In this document: piece by piece, positions 56,752 through 64,000 of the stretch
Layout: each line of letters opens with the position of its first letter
How positions within the stretch are numbered: position 1 is the first letter of the stretch
Source of the DNA: Psychrobacter immobilis
GTDB lineage: Bacteria > Pseudomonadota > Gammaproteobacteria > Pseudomonadales > Moraxellaceae
Length of the DNA stretch: 64,000 bases
NCBI GenBank assembly: GCA_904846265.1
Contig: CAJHAA010000009.1
Location: 62,001-126,000, forward strand
Direction: 5' to 3'
The notes under the pieces: generated by a model
Told to the model about the DNA's origin: nothing
Databases searched by the model: none
The model's input: the letters and a program-made list of their open reading frames with translations, nothing else
Program-made: the position numbers and the translations under genes

Positions 56752-57960
56752 ATGACTCAATCTATTCGCTCTAGCAAGATATCAAAAGCTAAAACCATCA
56801 AATCGACGGTGATGCATGTGGCAGTATTGGCAGTGATGAGCACTGCAGTGATTGGGTGTAATCGCGGTATTAAACCCGTCGTCAATGATCCAGTCAAGCT
56901 GGTACAGATTGCTGAGCCTATCAGTGTGTTGCAACCGGTTTTTAGCACAGATATTGGCAATAAAAAAGCCAGTAAAAAAGATCCATTAGACTTGCAAGTA
57001 GGTTATGTCAATGGACAAATCGTCATTGCATCGCGCGGTGGGGACTTGACCGGTTTTAACAGTGCAGGCGAACGTTTATGGTCGATCAACGTTGGCGATC
57101 AAATTACGGGTGGCGTTGCTTTAGATGCTTTAAGCCAAACAGCGATTATTAGCACACGCGGTGGTCAAGTGATGGCATTTGATAGTGTGACTGGTGCAAA
57201 ACGCTGGCAGAAGCAGTTATCAGGATCAGTATTGACACCCGCTTTAATTACCAATAACCGTGTCATTCTATCAGCGAACGATGGCTTTTTACATGGCTTG
57301 TCACTACAGACAGGTCAGTCAGTCTGGCAGTTTGCCACACAAGTGCCAGCCATTAGTGTGCGCGGTAGTGCGGCGCCAACGTTATTAGATAGCAAAACGG
57401 CATTATTGGCGACTGCTGATGGTCGTTTACATGCGGTGACGACTGATAGTGGTTTACCGCAGTGGTCAAGACGTGTTGGCGTTGGCACTGGTAGTAGTGA
57501 AGTTGAGCGCATGAGTGATGTCGATGGTACGCCGATCGTCGATAAAAACCAGCTATTTGCCATCAGTTATAGCGGTCAGTTATTAGGTATTGATTTGGCT
57601 TCGCGTCAAGTCATGTTTGTCAACGAGCTTGCCAGCTTAAAGTCACTTGCTGTAAATAACCAGCAGGTGATTGGTACCAGCTTAGAGGGCAAAGTGGTTG
57701 CCTATAATCGCAGTAATGGTGAGGTTCTTTGGGAAAGTGAAGAGCTGGCTTATCGTCATTTGACCAATCCTGTAATGATTGGCAATTATATTGCCGTGGG
57801 TGATTTTGACGGCATGGTACACTTATTCGATCCAGCTAGCGGTAAAATCGTTAGCCGTGTACAAACTAAGGGCGCTTTGAGTAGCTTGCAAGTACAAGGC
57901 AGCCGTTTAATGACCCAAAGCACATCAGGACAGGTTGCTATTTGGCAATTAGCCCGCTAA
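56752..57960 (+). CDS. bamB: Outer-membrane assembly lipoprotein BamB
   Basis: A 402-residue lipoprotein of the Bam complex with an eight-bladed PQQ-like propeller. The signal ends in TAVIGCNRG (Cys about 36). WD/PQQ-type repeats include SRGGDLTGFNSAGERLWSI, STRGGQVMAFDSVTGAKRW and DFDGMVHLFDPASGKIVSRV. The start region has GAGAA near the ATG. It lies between yfgM and der as in E. coli, with a 243-nt upstream gap that could hold its own promoter. Confidence 0.93.
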   Translation: MTQSIRSSKISKAKTIKSTVMHVAVLAVMSTAVIGCNRGIKPVVNDPVKLVQIAEPISVLQPVFSTDIGNKKASKKDPLDLQVGYVNGQIVIASRGGDLTGFNSAGERLWSINVGDQITGGVALDALSQTAIISTRGGQVMAFDSVTGAKRWQKQLSGSVLTPALITNNRVILSANDGFLHGLSLQTGQSVWQFATQVPAISVRGSAAPTLLDSKTALLATADGRLHAVTTDSGLPQWSRRVGVGTGSSEVERMSDVDGTPIVDKNQLFAISYSGQLLGIDLASRQVMFVNELASLKSLAVNNQQVIGTSLEGKVVAYNRSNGEVLWESEELAYRHLTNPVMIGNYIAVGDFDGMVHLFDPASGKIVSRVQTKGALSSLQVQGSRLMTQSTSGQVAIWQLAR

Positions 57961-58337
57961 GCTTTTTATCGGTTAATGCTTACTTAGATAGTATGTTTGA
58001 TATTATCGTTAAGCCAACGGGTTGATTGCAATTTTAGAGAACACAAACGCTGCTTCGTCAGCGTTTAGTGCCTTGTGTAAATTGCTTGTTTAAATACAGG
58101 CTTTCGCGTACTCTATGCGACCGATGCGCCGTACGTGTTATCCATATTTATTATTTATCATTTAGTCATCCTATGTACCACTTGCTAATTGTAAAATAGC
58201 GGACTGTTATTTTTGCTATTGTTTTATCATTCATTTTAATTTGCGGTCAAGAGCAGCTTATTCACGACTACTGTTATATCACTGGTTATAAGAATAACTG
58301 TACTGCCCGCCATTGTGCCTTTCACTGAGAGTAACCC
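57961..58337. other. 377-bp spacer between bamB and der
   Basis: AAACGCTG (58045-58052) and CAGCGTTT (58059-58066) form an 8-bp hairpin with a 6-nt loop, without a T run. No gene is seen. A der promoter is expected in the AT-rich second half. Confidence 0.5.
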
Positions 58338-59780
58338 ATGAGTATCAAGCCTGTGGTCGCCTTAATTGGTCGTCCAAACGTCGGTAAATCCACCTTATTT
58401 AATCAGTTCACAAAAAGTCGGCAGGCATTGGTTGCTGATTTGTCAGGACTGACTCGTGACCGTCAGTACGGTGATGCGACCTATGAAGACAAATCTTTTA
58501 TCGTTGTAGACACTGGTGGTATTGGTGAGGCGGATGACGGTAGCGGCAACATTGATGATTATATGTCTGAGCAATCGCATACAGCGATTCATGAAGCAGA
58601 CATCATCGTATTTGTGGTGGATGCTCGTGCTGGTATGATCGGCGCAGATGCTGAGATTGGTAAGTTTTTACACACCCTTGGCAAACCAGTCTATGTGGTT
58701 GCCAATAAAGTTGATGGTGCTCACGACGCTGCACCTGCCGAATTTTATGCATTAGGATTGGGTGAGCCATATCCAATGGCGGCAAGTCATGGTCGCGGTG
58801 TCGGTAATTTGCTTGAAATATTGACGGCTGATATGCCTGAGCAAGAGAATGTCGTAGAGCCAAAAGGTTTGAAGTTAGCGATCATAGGTCGTCCAAACGT
58901 TGGTAAATCGACGCTAGTCAATCGTCTATTGGGTGAAGACCGAGTAGTGGTTTTTGATATGCCCGGTACCACGCGTGACAGTATTTATATTCCTTATACA
59001 CGTGAGGGTAAGGACTACGTCTTAATCGATACCGCTGGTGTGCGCCGCCGCGGCAGAATTGATGAAAAAGTAGAGAAGTTCTCGGTCATTAAAACCCTGC
59101 AAGCAATCGAAGATTCTAACGTAACCGTTATTGTTATTGATGCTCATGAAGGTATCGTTGATCAAGACTTGCATATGATTGGCTATGCGCTTGATGCGGG
59201 TCGTGCTTTAGTTGTTGCGATTAATAAGTGGGATGGTCTGACTGCTGATCAGAAAAATTATATCAAGATTGAGATGGATCGCCGCTTTAACTTTATCCCT
59301 TATGTAAAAGTGCATCTAATCTCAGCACTACATGGTACGGGTGTGGGTAATCTATACCCGTCTATCTTGCGTGCTTATAAATCTTCGATGTTTGAAGTAT
59401 CAACCAATCGTTTGACTCAGATTCTGCAAGATGCGGTGACAGCCAATCCACCACCAACGGTTGCTGGTCGCCGTATTAAACTGCGCTTTGCTCACATCGG
59501 TGGTCACAATCCGCCCGTGATTGTCATTCATGGTAACCAAACCAGCGCGCTACCTAAGAGCTATCAGCGTTATCTGGAGAACCAATTCCGTCAAGTATTT
59601 AAGCTCGAAGGCACGCCGCTCAACGTTGTCCTTAAACAAAATGACAACCCATATGCCAACAAGAGCGATACGCCAACCAAAGCGAAGACGCAACAGTTGC
59701 GCCAACGCGAGCGTAATCGGGCACAGAAATTTACTACCAAAGATAAGAAGAAATTCACCAATAAAGATAAAAAGCGTTAA
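58338..59780 (+). CDS. der: Double-GTPase ribosome assembly factor Der (EngA)
   Basis: An essential GTPase for 50S subunit assembly with two G domains and a KH-like C-terminus. G1 motifs [11 protein letters not shown] (10-20) and [11 protein letters not shown] (about 187-197), G3 DTGG and DTAG, and G4 NKVD and NKWD are all clear. The C-terminal tail is strongly basic and Thr/Lys-rich, typical of gammaproteobacterial Der. 480 residues. It ends the block from ndk. A near-perfect inverted repeat lies 85 nt downstream, before the kinase gene. Confidence 0.96.
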   Translation: MSIKPVVALIGRPNVGKSTLFNQFTKSRQALVADLSGLTRDRQYGDATYEDKSFIVVDTGGIGEADDGSGNIDDYMSEQSHTAIHEADIIVFVVDARAGMIGADAEIGKFLHTLGKPVYVVANKVDGAHDAAPAEFYALGLGEPYPMAASHGRGVGNLLEILTADMPEQENVVEPKGLKLAIIGRPNVGKSTLVNRLLGEDRVVVFDMPGTTRDSIYIPYTREGKDYVLIDTAGVRRRGRIDEKVEKFSVIKTLQAIEDSNVTVIVIDAHEGIVDQDLHMIGYALDAGRALVVAINKWDGLTADQKNYIKIEMDRRFNFIPYVKVHLISALHGTGVGNLYPSILRAYKSSMFEVSTNRLTQILQDAVTANPPPTVAGRRIKLRFAHIGGHNPPVIVIHGNQTSALPKSYQRYLENQFRQVFKLEGTPLNVVLKQNDNPYANKSDTPTKAKTQQLRQRERNRAQKFTTKDKKKFTNKDKKR

Positions 59781-59864
59781 TTTAGCAAAATGATGACGGT
59801 CTTTATATTGTTGTAGTAAATAAAGACTATTGGATTCTATTGTTCATGCTTCTCTGTAATGTGC

Positions 59865-59899
59865 TATATCATGATGATTATATCGGTCATCATGATATA
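59865..59899. repeat. 13-bp perfect inverted repeat between der and the sensor kinase
   Basis: TATATCATGATGA (59865-59877) and TCATCATGATATA (59887-59899) with a 9-nt spacer. It lacks the GC core and T tail of a normal terminator. It lies about 100 nt before the kinase ATG, so it may be an operator. A TATAAT box follows at 59966-59971. Confidence 0.5.
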
Positions 59900-60000
59900 T
59901 TAATACGTTGTTAAGTTTTATTAACATGTGATATTTCCCTCACTACTCCTACAAAATACCTGTACTATAATCAAAAGTTTTCTTAACTCAGTTAAGTAAT

Positions 60001-61938
60001 ATGAACAACCGTCCCTCTCAAAACATCTCTACGCTTATTTGGCGTTCTGTCGTACAAGCCATTATTTTGGCTGTGTTGGCAGGTTTCTTGATGTCTATCG
60101 TTTATGGTTTGTTATACCACTATAAAGAGAAGCGTCAGCATATCCAGCAATTGGCTACCATGTTGACCACCAGCGCATCGACAGCCGATGGTGCTGATAT
60201 CGTGGCTGAGCAAGTGAGATTCTTGTTAGAAAGTGAACCCAGCATTAGAAGTATTTTATTTTATTCAACACCCAAACCTATTGATGAAGTTAATCAATCT
60301 AGAGATGATTGGAAGAATGCTTTATTTGCAGATACTGTCAGCTTCAATTATCCCGTTACCAGTGACGATATCGGTGATGATAGCGCGCTAGATACGTTAA
60401 ACAGCAGTCAGCAATCGTCCACGACTTTATCAAATGGTGAGCAAGAATCGTCAGCGTCTAGTGAGGCCAATAAAAATAGCGCGTTAGTTGGATATATTAA
60501 TCTCACTTTAGATGTGAACACCCTGCGTTCACATTGGTTTCGAAGCAATATATTGCTATGGCTTATTACCACGATATTGACGGTACTTTGGGTATTGTAC
60601 ATTCTGCGCAAACTCAAATGGCCAATCAGAGATATTGAAGCTTTGAAAGAAGTCTGTCACATCGTTGTGAAAAACCCAGAGCTTGAGCAGTTACCAGTGA
60701 TTCCACAGTTTTTTGAATTTCAGGAACTGGTGCAAATCAAGCAAACTTTGGCTGTATTGTTTGATCGTTTACAGAAAGTCCAACAAGATTATGAGGCGCT
60801 TGCTATTTTTGAGCAGCAATTACACAACAAAGACGTAGCCCTCGATGTGCAGCTGCATAACTTTCAAAGCATGATCACCCATGAGCTGAAAACTTCGCTA
60901 AATGCTATCGTAGGCGGTTTACAGCTGTTAGATTACGATACCCTCAATAGAGAACAAAAAGATGCGGTTGAAATTATCAGTGACGGCAGTGATAAATTGG
61001 TGTCGTCGCTTGATCATATTATCCAATTGAATCAAATACAAAAAGGTCAGATGAGTATCAATTGTATTGCGTTCAATCCACTGCAGTTAATCGCCGATCT
61101 GTTGGCAGAATATGAGCCTATTGCTCGGCAAAAAAGGCTAGAGTTGATTAGCCGTATTCATCATATAGACTATGGTCTGGAAGGGGATGCGGAAAAAATA
61201 AAACAAATATTATCGATATTACTGAGCAATGCGATTAAGTTTACTCCAGCGGGGCAGGTGACTATTACGTCGCAATTAACCCATTTTGATAAAAGCAATC
61301 GCTGGAAAATTAGTGTAAAAGATACAGGTATTGGTATCGATAGCACTCATATCGATGATATTTTTAATCCGTTTTTCCAAGTGGATTCATCACAAACTCG
61401 TCAATATGAAGGCTCAGGTGTTGGTTTACCAGTCGTCAAGCAAATGGCTCAGCTGATGGGCGCTACTATAGAAGTAGATAGCACGTTAGGGTCAGGCACC
61501 CAATTCATGCTGACCATATCGATGACCAATAAACAGCAGTCTCGGCAGCAGCATTTATTGGCTGGATTGACTATTATTTACTATTATTATCATGAAGTCG
61601 GGTTTTTAGCGAAAGAGCTAGAGCGTTTAGGCGCGACGGTCATTTATCGTCAGCATGAAGCACTGGTTATAGAGGAGATGAGTATAAGACAGGTGAATAT
61701 GGTGATGTTTGCGGAAGATATTTTTCCAAGTAAAGCTGAGTCGTTAGCCAAGCGTATTCGTCAATTTGAAAGTGAACATCGGGCTTTATTGGTATATTGG
61801 TATCCACCACATCGAGCGAAGCAGTTAGACAGTTTTGAGCATGGTTTGAAAGCAGCTGGTGTCGATTACTGTTATAGCGCCACTTATAAAGATAAAGCAT
61901 TAAGCGACTTGCTTAAGCGCTGGTTGGTATGGACGTAA
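60001..61938 (+). CDS. Membrane sensor histidine kinase with degenerate receiver
   Basis: The 645-residue protein has a membrane helix at about 17-39, a periplasmic sensor domain (about 40-175), a second helix (about 178-200), then dimerisation and catalytic domains: H box SMITHELKTSLNAIVGG, N box LLSNAIKFTPAG, G1 DTGIGID and G2 SGVGLPVVKQM. Residues about 510-645 have receiver-like secondary structure, ending in AAGVDYCYSATYKDKALSDLLKRWL, but the phosphorylation Asp is missing (region VNMVMFAEDIFP) and the conserved Lys is Ala. No response-regulator gene is next to it, so the partner is unknown. GacS/BarA-like kinases are the nearest known type. Confidence 0.85.
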   Translation: MNNRPSQNISTLIWRSVVQAIILAVLAGFLMSIVYGLLYHYKEKRQHIQQLATMLTTSASTADGADIVAEQVRFLLESEPSIRSILFYSTPKPIDEVNQSRDDWKNALFADTVSFNYPVTSDDIGDDSALDTLNSSQQSSTTLSNGEQESSASSEANKNSALVGYINLTLDVNTLRSHWFRSNILLWLITTILTVLWVLYILRKLKWPIRDIEALKEVCHIVVKNPELEQLPVIPQFFEFQELVQIKQTLAVLFDRLQKVQQDYEALAIFEQQLHNKDVALDVQLHNFQSMITHELKTSLNAIVGGLQLLDYDTLNREQKDAVEIISDGSDKLVSSLDHIIQLNQIQKGQMSINCIAFNPLQLIADLLAEYEPIARQKRLELISRIHHIDYGLEGDAEKIKQILSILLSNAIKFTPAGQVTITSQLTHFDKSNRWKISVKDTGIGIDSTHIDDIFNPFFQVDSSQTRQYEGSGVGLPVVKQMAQLMGATIEVDSTLGSGTQFMLTISMTNKQQSRQQHLLAGLTIIYYYYHEVGFLAKELERLGATVIYRQHEALVIEEMSIRQVNMVMFAEDIFPSKAESLAKRIRQFESEHRALLVYWYPPHRAKQLDSFEHGLKAAGVDYCYSATYKDKALSDLLKRWLVWT

Positions 61939-62256
61939 TAGGACTAAAGGATTTGTCACGCTTACTGTACTAACCTCGTTTAATGTACTCGATTGCCTTT
62001 CATTTACTCATTTACTGTAAATAGTTTCGAACATCGTATTTTCGACAAGGGTGCTTGCTTTTAATTTGAAAAATATGATGAATGAGGGCAAGCTTGCTGA
62101 GTCTAGTAAATCAGTGTTTATCACAGTTTGATGATGACACTACTTAATAGCAATAATAAAATCTGTGCGGTGAATGAAGACATAAAAAAGACGCCCCGTT
62201 TTGAGGCGTCTTTTTTGTCAGTAATGTTCTTGAAAAATAGCTTATACTAATATTCT
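61939..62256. other. 318-bp spacer between kinase and dacC
   Basis: Contains the terminator listed separately at 62184. CTCGTTTAATGTACTCGAT (61975-61993) matches 17 of 19 bases of the core of the element at 49431-49535. No gene is seen. Confidence 0.45.
62184..62216. terminator. Bidirectional terminator between kinase and dacC
   Basis: AAAAAAGACGCC and GGCGTCTTTTTT pair perfectly with a 9-nt loop, with A and T runs on both sides. The two genes are convergent. Confidence 0.88.
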
Positions 62257-63423
62257 CTAAAACAGATTTTGTGCCCAACGTACGACACGCTGCCAAGTGC
62301 GGCTCATAAAGCCTGATTGCTCGATATCACTGGTCGCTATAATAGGCACTGAAGCCACCGCTTTACCATCAATAACGGCCATCATTTTGCCAATTTCTTG
62401 ACCTTTTTTGATGGGTGCTTCTAGGCTCTCAGGAATATCTACCACAGTCGTGATTTTATTTTTTTGCGTTTTGCTGGTTAGAATTTGTAAATTATCCGCA
62501 GTGACTAGCTCGACTTCATCAGCTTCACCGAACCAGACCGGAACTTTGCTGACGAATTGTCCAGCAGGTGCTTTGGTGACAGTAGTGAAGTGGCCAAAGC
62601 CCCAGTTGAGCAGCTCACGTGATTGATCGGCACGTGCTTGCTGGCTCTCTGTTCCCATAATCACAGAAATCAAGCGCATGCCATCACGATTGCTTGAAGC
62701 CGCTAAGCAATAGCCTGCAGCATCAGTGTGGCCAGTTTTTAAACCATCGACGGTTGGGTCGGTTGCAAGTAGAGCATTACGGTTACCTTGAGTAATACCG
62801 TTATAGGTGAACTCTTTTTCTGCATAAATACCATAATAGTCGCCGCTATTCTTGATAATAGCACGTGACAATTTGGCCAAATCTAGTGCTGATGCCTCAT
62901 GCCCTTCGTCAGGCATACCAGTAGAGTTGACGAAATGGGTATTTTTCATACCAAGCTTTTCTGCTTGCTCATTCATCAAGATAGCAAATGAGGCTTCGCT
63001 ACCAGCGATATGCTCAGCCATAGCTTTTGAGGCATCGTTACCTGATTGAATAATAATACCGCGTAGCATGTCGATAACGCTCGCAGATTTATTTACCGGC
63101 ACATACATGCAAGACTGGCTGCTACTACCACGACACCAAGCATTTGGACTCATTATGACTTGGTCATCTTCTTTGAGGTCGCCTGATGCTAAGCGCTGCT
63201 CAATGATGTAACTGGTCATCATTTTTGTCAAAGACGCTGGCGGTAGCGACTCATTGGCGTTCTTTTGTGCCAAAATCTCACCAGTATTATAATCCATCAA
63301 TACATAGGCGGTATTATCCATCTCAGGCGGCTGGATGGCTGCGTTTGCCATCACTGCACTCATAGAGATACTCACACCGACTACCAGCTGCACCAGCTGA
63401 TTTTTTACACGCTTTACTGTCAT
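62257..63423 (-). CDS. dacC: D-alanyl-D-alanine carboxypeptidase (PBP5/6 type)
   Basis: A low-molecular-weight penicillin-binding protein that trims the terminal D-Ala from peptidoglycan stem peptides. A signal peptide (VQLVVGVSISMSAVMANA) is followed by SXXK in PPASLTKMM (Ser64-Lys67), SXN in QSGNDASKAM (about 128) and KTG in GLKTGHTDAAGYC (about 230). A C-terminal beta domain and an amphipathic helix (FMSRTWQRVVRWAQNLF), which anchors such enzymes to the membrane, complete the 388-residue protein. dacA, dacC and dacD cannot be told apart with certainty here. Confidence 0.93.
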   Translation of the reverse strand: MTVKRVKNQLVQLVVGVSISMSAVMANAAIQPPEMDNTAYVLMDYNTGEILAQKNANESLPPASLTKMMTSYIIEQRLASGDLKEDDQVIMSPNAWCRGSSSQSCMYVPVNKSASVIDMLRGIIIQSGNDASKAMAEHIAGSEASFAILMNEQAEKLGMKNTHFVNSTGMPDEGHEASALDLAKLSRAIIKNSGDYYGIYAEKEFTYNGITQGNRNALLATDPTVDGLKTGHTDAAGYCLAASSNRDGMRLISVIMGTESQQARADQSRELLNWGFGHFTTVTKAPAGQFVSKVPVWFGEADEVELVTADNLQILTSKTQKNKITTVVDIPESLEAPIKKGQEIGKMMAVIDGKAVASVPIIATSDIEQSGFMSRTWQRVVRWAQNLF

Positions 63424-64000
63424 ATATCGTTACACCGCATCATGAAACCAAATGTATCTACCGCTTGTACCTTGCACTAAATCTTATGCATCATTTTAAG
63501 TAGCCTGTCTTAAACATTCTGTTTAAAAACAATGTATTAATAAGAGTGGTGATAGCTGAGCGACAGACATAAAATTAACGCCTTATCTTAGCAAAATGCC
63601 AACCGATGGGGAATCGGTAAATGCAAAAAAAGACCCGATTAAAAAGAAAGAGTGGCAAGAAGTAAACGTTTGCTCAGACTAGGACTGCCACAATGTCTCG
63701 AATAGAAATAATTCGACTGTCATAAAAAAGCTTACGGTCATCCTGTTGGTATAAACAGAATTATCGTAAGCTTTTTTGTTACTTATAAGCCTGATGAACA
63801 AGCTTATAAGCTGTCGCTAAATAGCCCATATTCAACGTTCCAAAACAGATAATGCCATGATTTATTGTCATTAATTATAGCTGACTTTATCAATTTAGAA
63901 TCAATGCTGGGGCATAGCTATTGTAGGGGAGACGATAGGATGTATGATAAGTAAGCCAATTATAATGTTGTAATTGTTGAGCTTAATTATGATGATCCAC
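63424..64000. other. 577-bp region to the right edge
   Basis: Holds the hairpin at 63724-63777 and no gene I can support. The dacC promoter should lie in its left part. Confidence 0.5.
63724..63777. terminator. Long-loop bidirectional terminator
   Basis: AAAAAAGCTTACG (63724-63736) and CGTAAGCTTTTTT (63765-63777) form a 13-bp stem with a 28-nt loop that has its own inner CTGTT/AACAG pairing. No gene ends nearby on the plus strand within the window, so it may terminate a transcript from the right or a small RNA. Confidence 0.6.

Overview
The window looks like a chromosomal segment of a gammaproteobacterium of the Moraxellaceae, most likely Psychrobacter. The reasons are the moderately AT-rich DNA, the protein style, a NadQ-type NAD regulator beside nadA/nadB/nadC, a hisZ-purA pair, a wza-wzb-wzc capsule locus and the block ndk-rlmN-pilF-rodZ-ispG-hisS-yfgM-bamB-der. 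The genus is inferred from recall, not from a database search. No rRNA, tRNA, CRISPR array, prophage or complete insertion sequence was recognised. Layout: (1) 1-311 is the start of a LysO-like lysine exporter running off the left edge. (2) 581-6330 is a lipid-type cluster related to E. coli ynbABC: a CDP-alcohol phosphatidyltransferase / alpha-beta hydrolase / methyltransferase fusion, a patatin-fold protein lacking the usual catalytic Ser and Asp, an SDR reductase, and a convergent phosphatidate cytidylyltransferase. (3) 6408-11870 is the de novo NAD module: nadA-nadB, divergent nadQ, then nadC. A 21-bp palindrome before nadA recurs, imperfect, before nadC and is a strong candidate NadQ operator. 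(4) 12163-15216 holds a MarC-family membrane protein, a trimethylamine monooxygenase and a LysE/ArgO-type exporter. (5) 15363-17624 holds three unrecognised proteins that are diverged copies of one helical domain; this is the best candidate for an undescribed system. (6) 17851-18798 is rluB. (7) 19389-37347 is a capsule/exopolysaccharide locus, all on the plus strand: Wza/Wzb/Wzc export and control, a UDP-HexNAc 4,6-dehydratase, flippase, five glycosyltransferases, a QueC-like PP-loop protein, a pyruvyltransferase, an EpsG-type polymerase, a PglC-like initiating transferase and a PglE-like aminotransferase. Together these make an initiating 4-amino (probably bacillosamine-type) sugar, build and pyruvylate a repeat unit, flip, polymerise and export it. 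(8) 37659-44618 holds folD, psiE, a di-heme lipoprotein, a seven-repeat RCC1 lipoprotein, corA and a DUF2237 protein. (9) 45098-63423 is mostly housekeeping: hisZ, purA, an LprI-like protein, ndk, rlmN, pilF, rodZ, ispG, hisS, yfgM, bamB, der, a sensor kinase with a degenerate receiver, and dacC. A 105-bp MITE-like element with perfect 18-bp ends lies just after ndk. Many gene ends carry clear hairpin-plus-T terminators. Start codons were moved from the longest frame to a nearer ATG where a Shine-Dalgarno or neighbouring gene end supported it.
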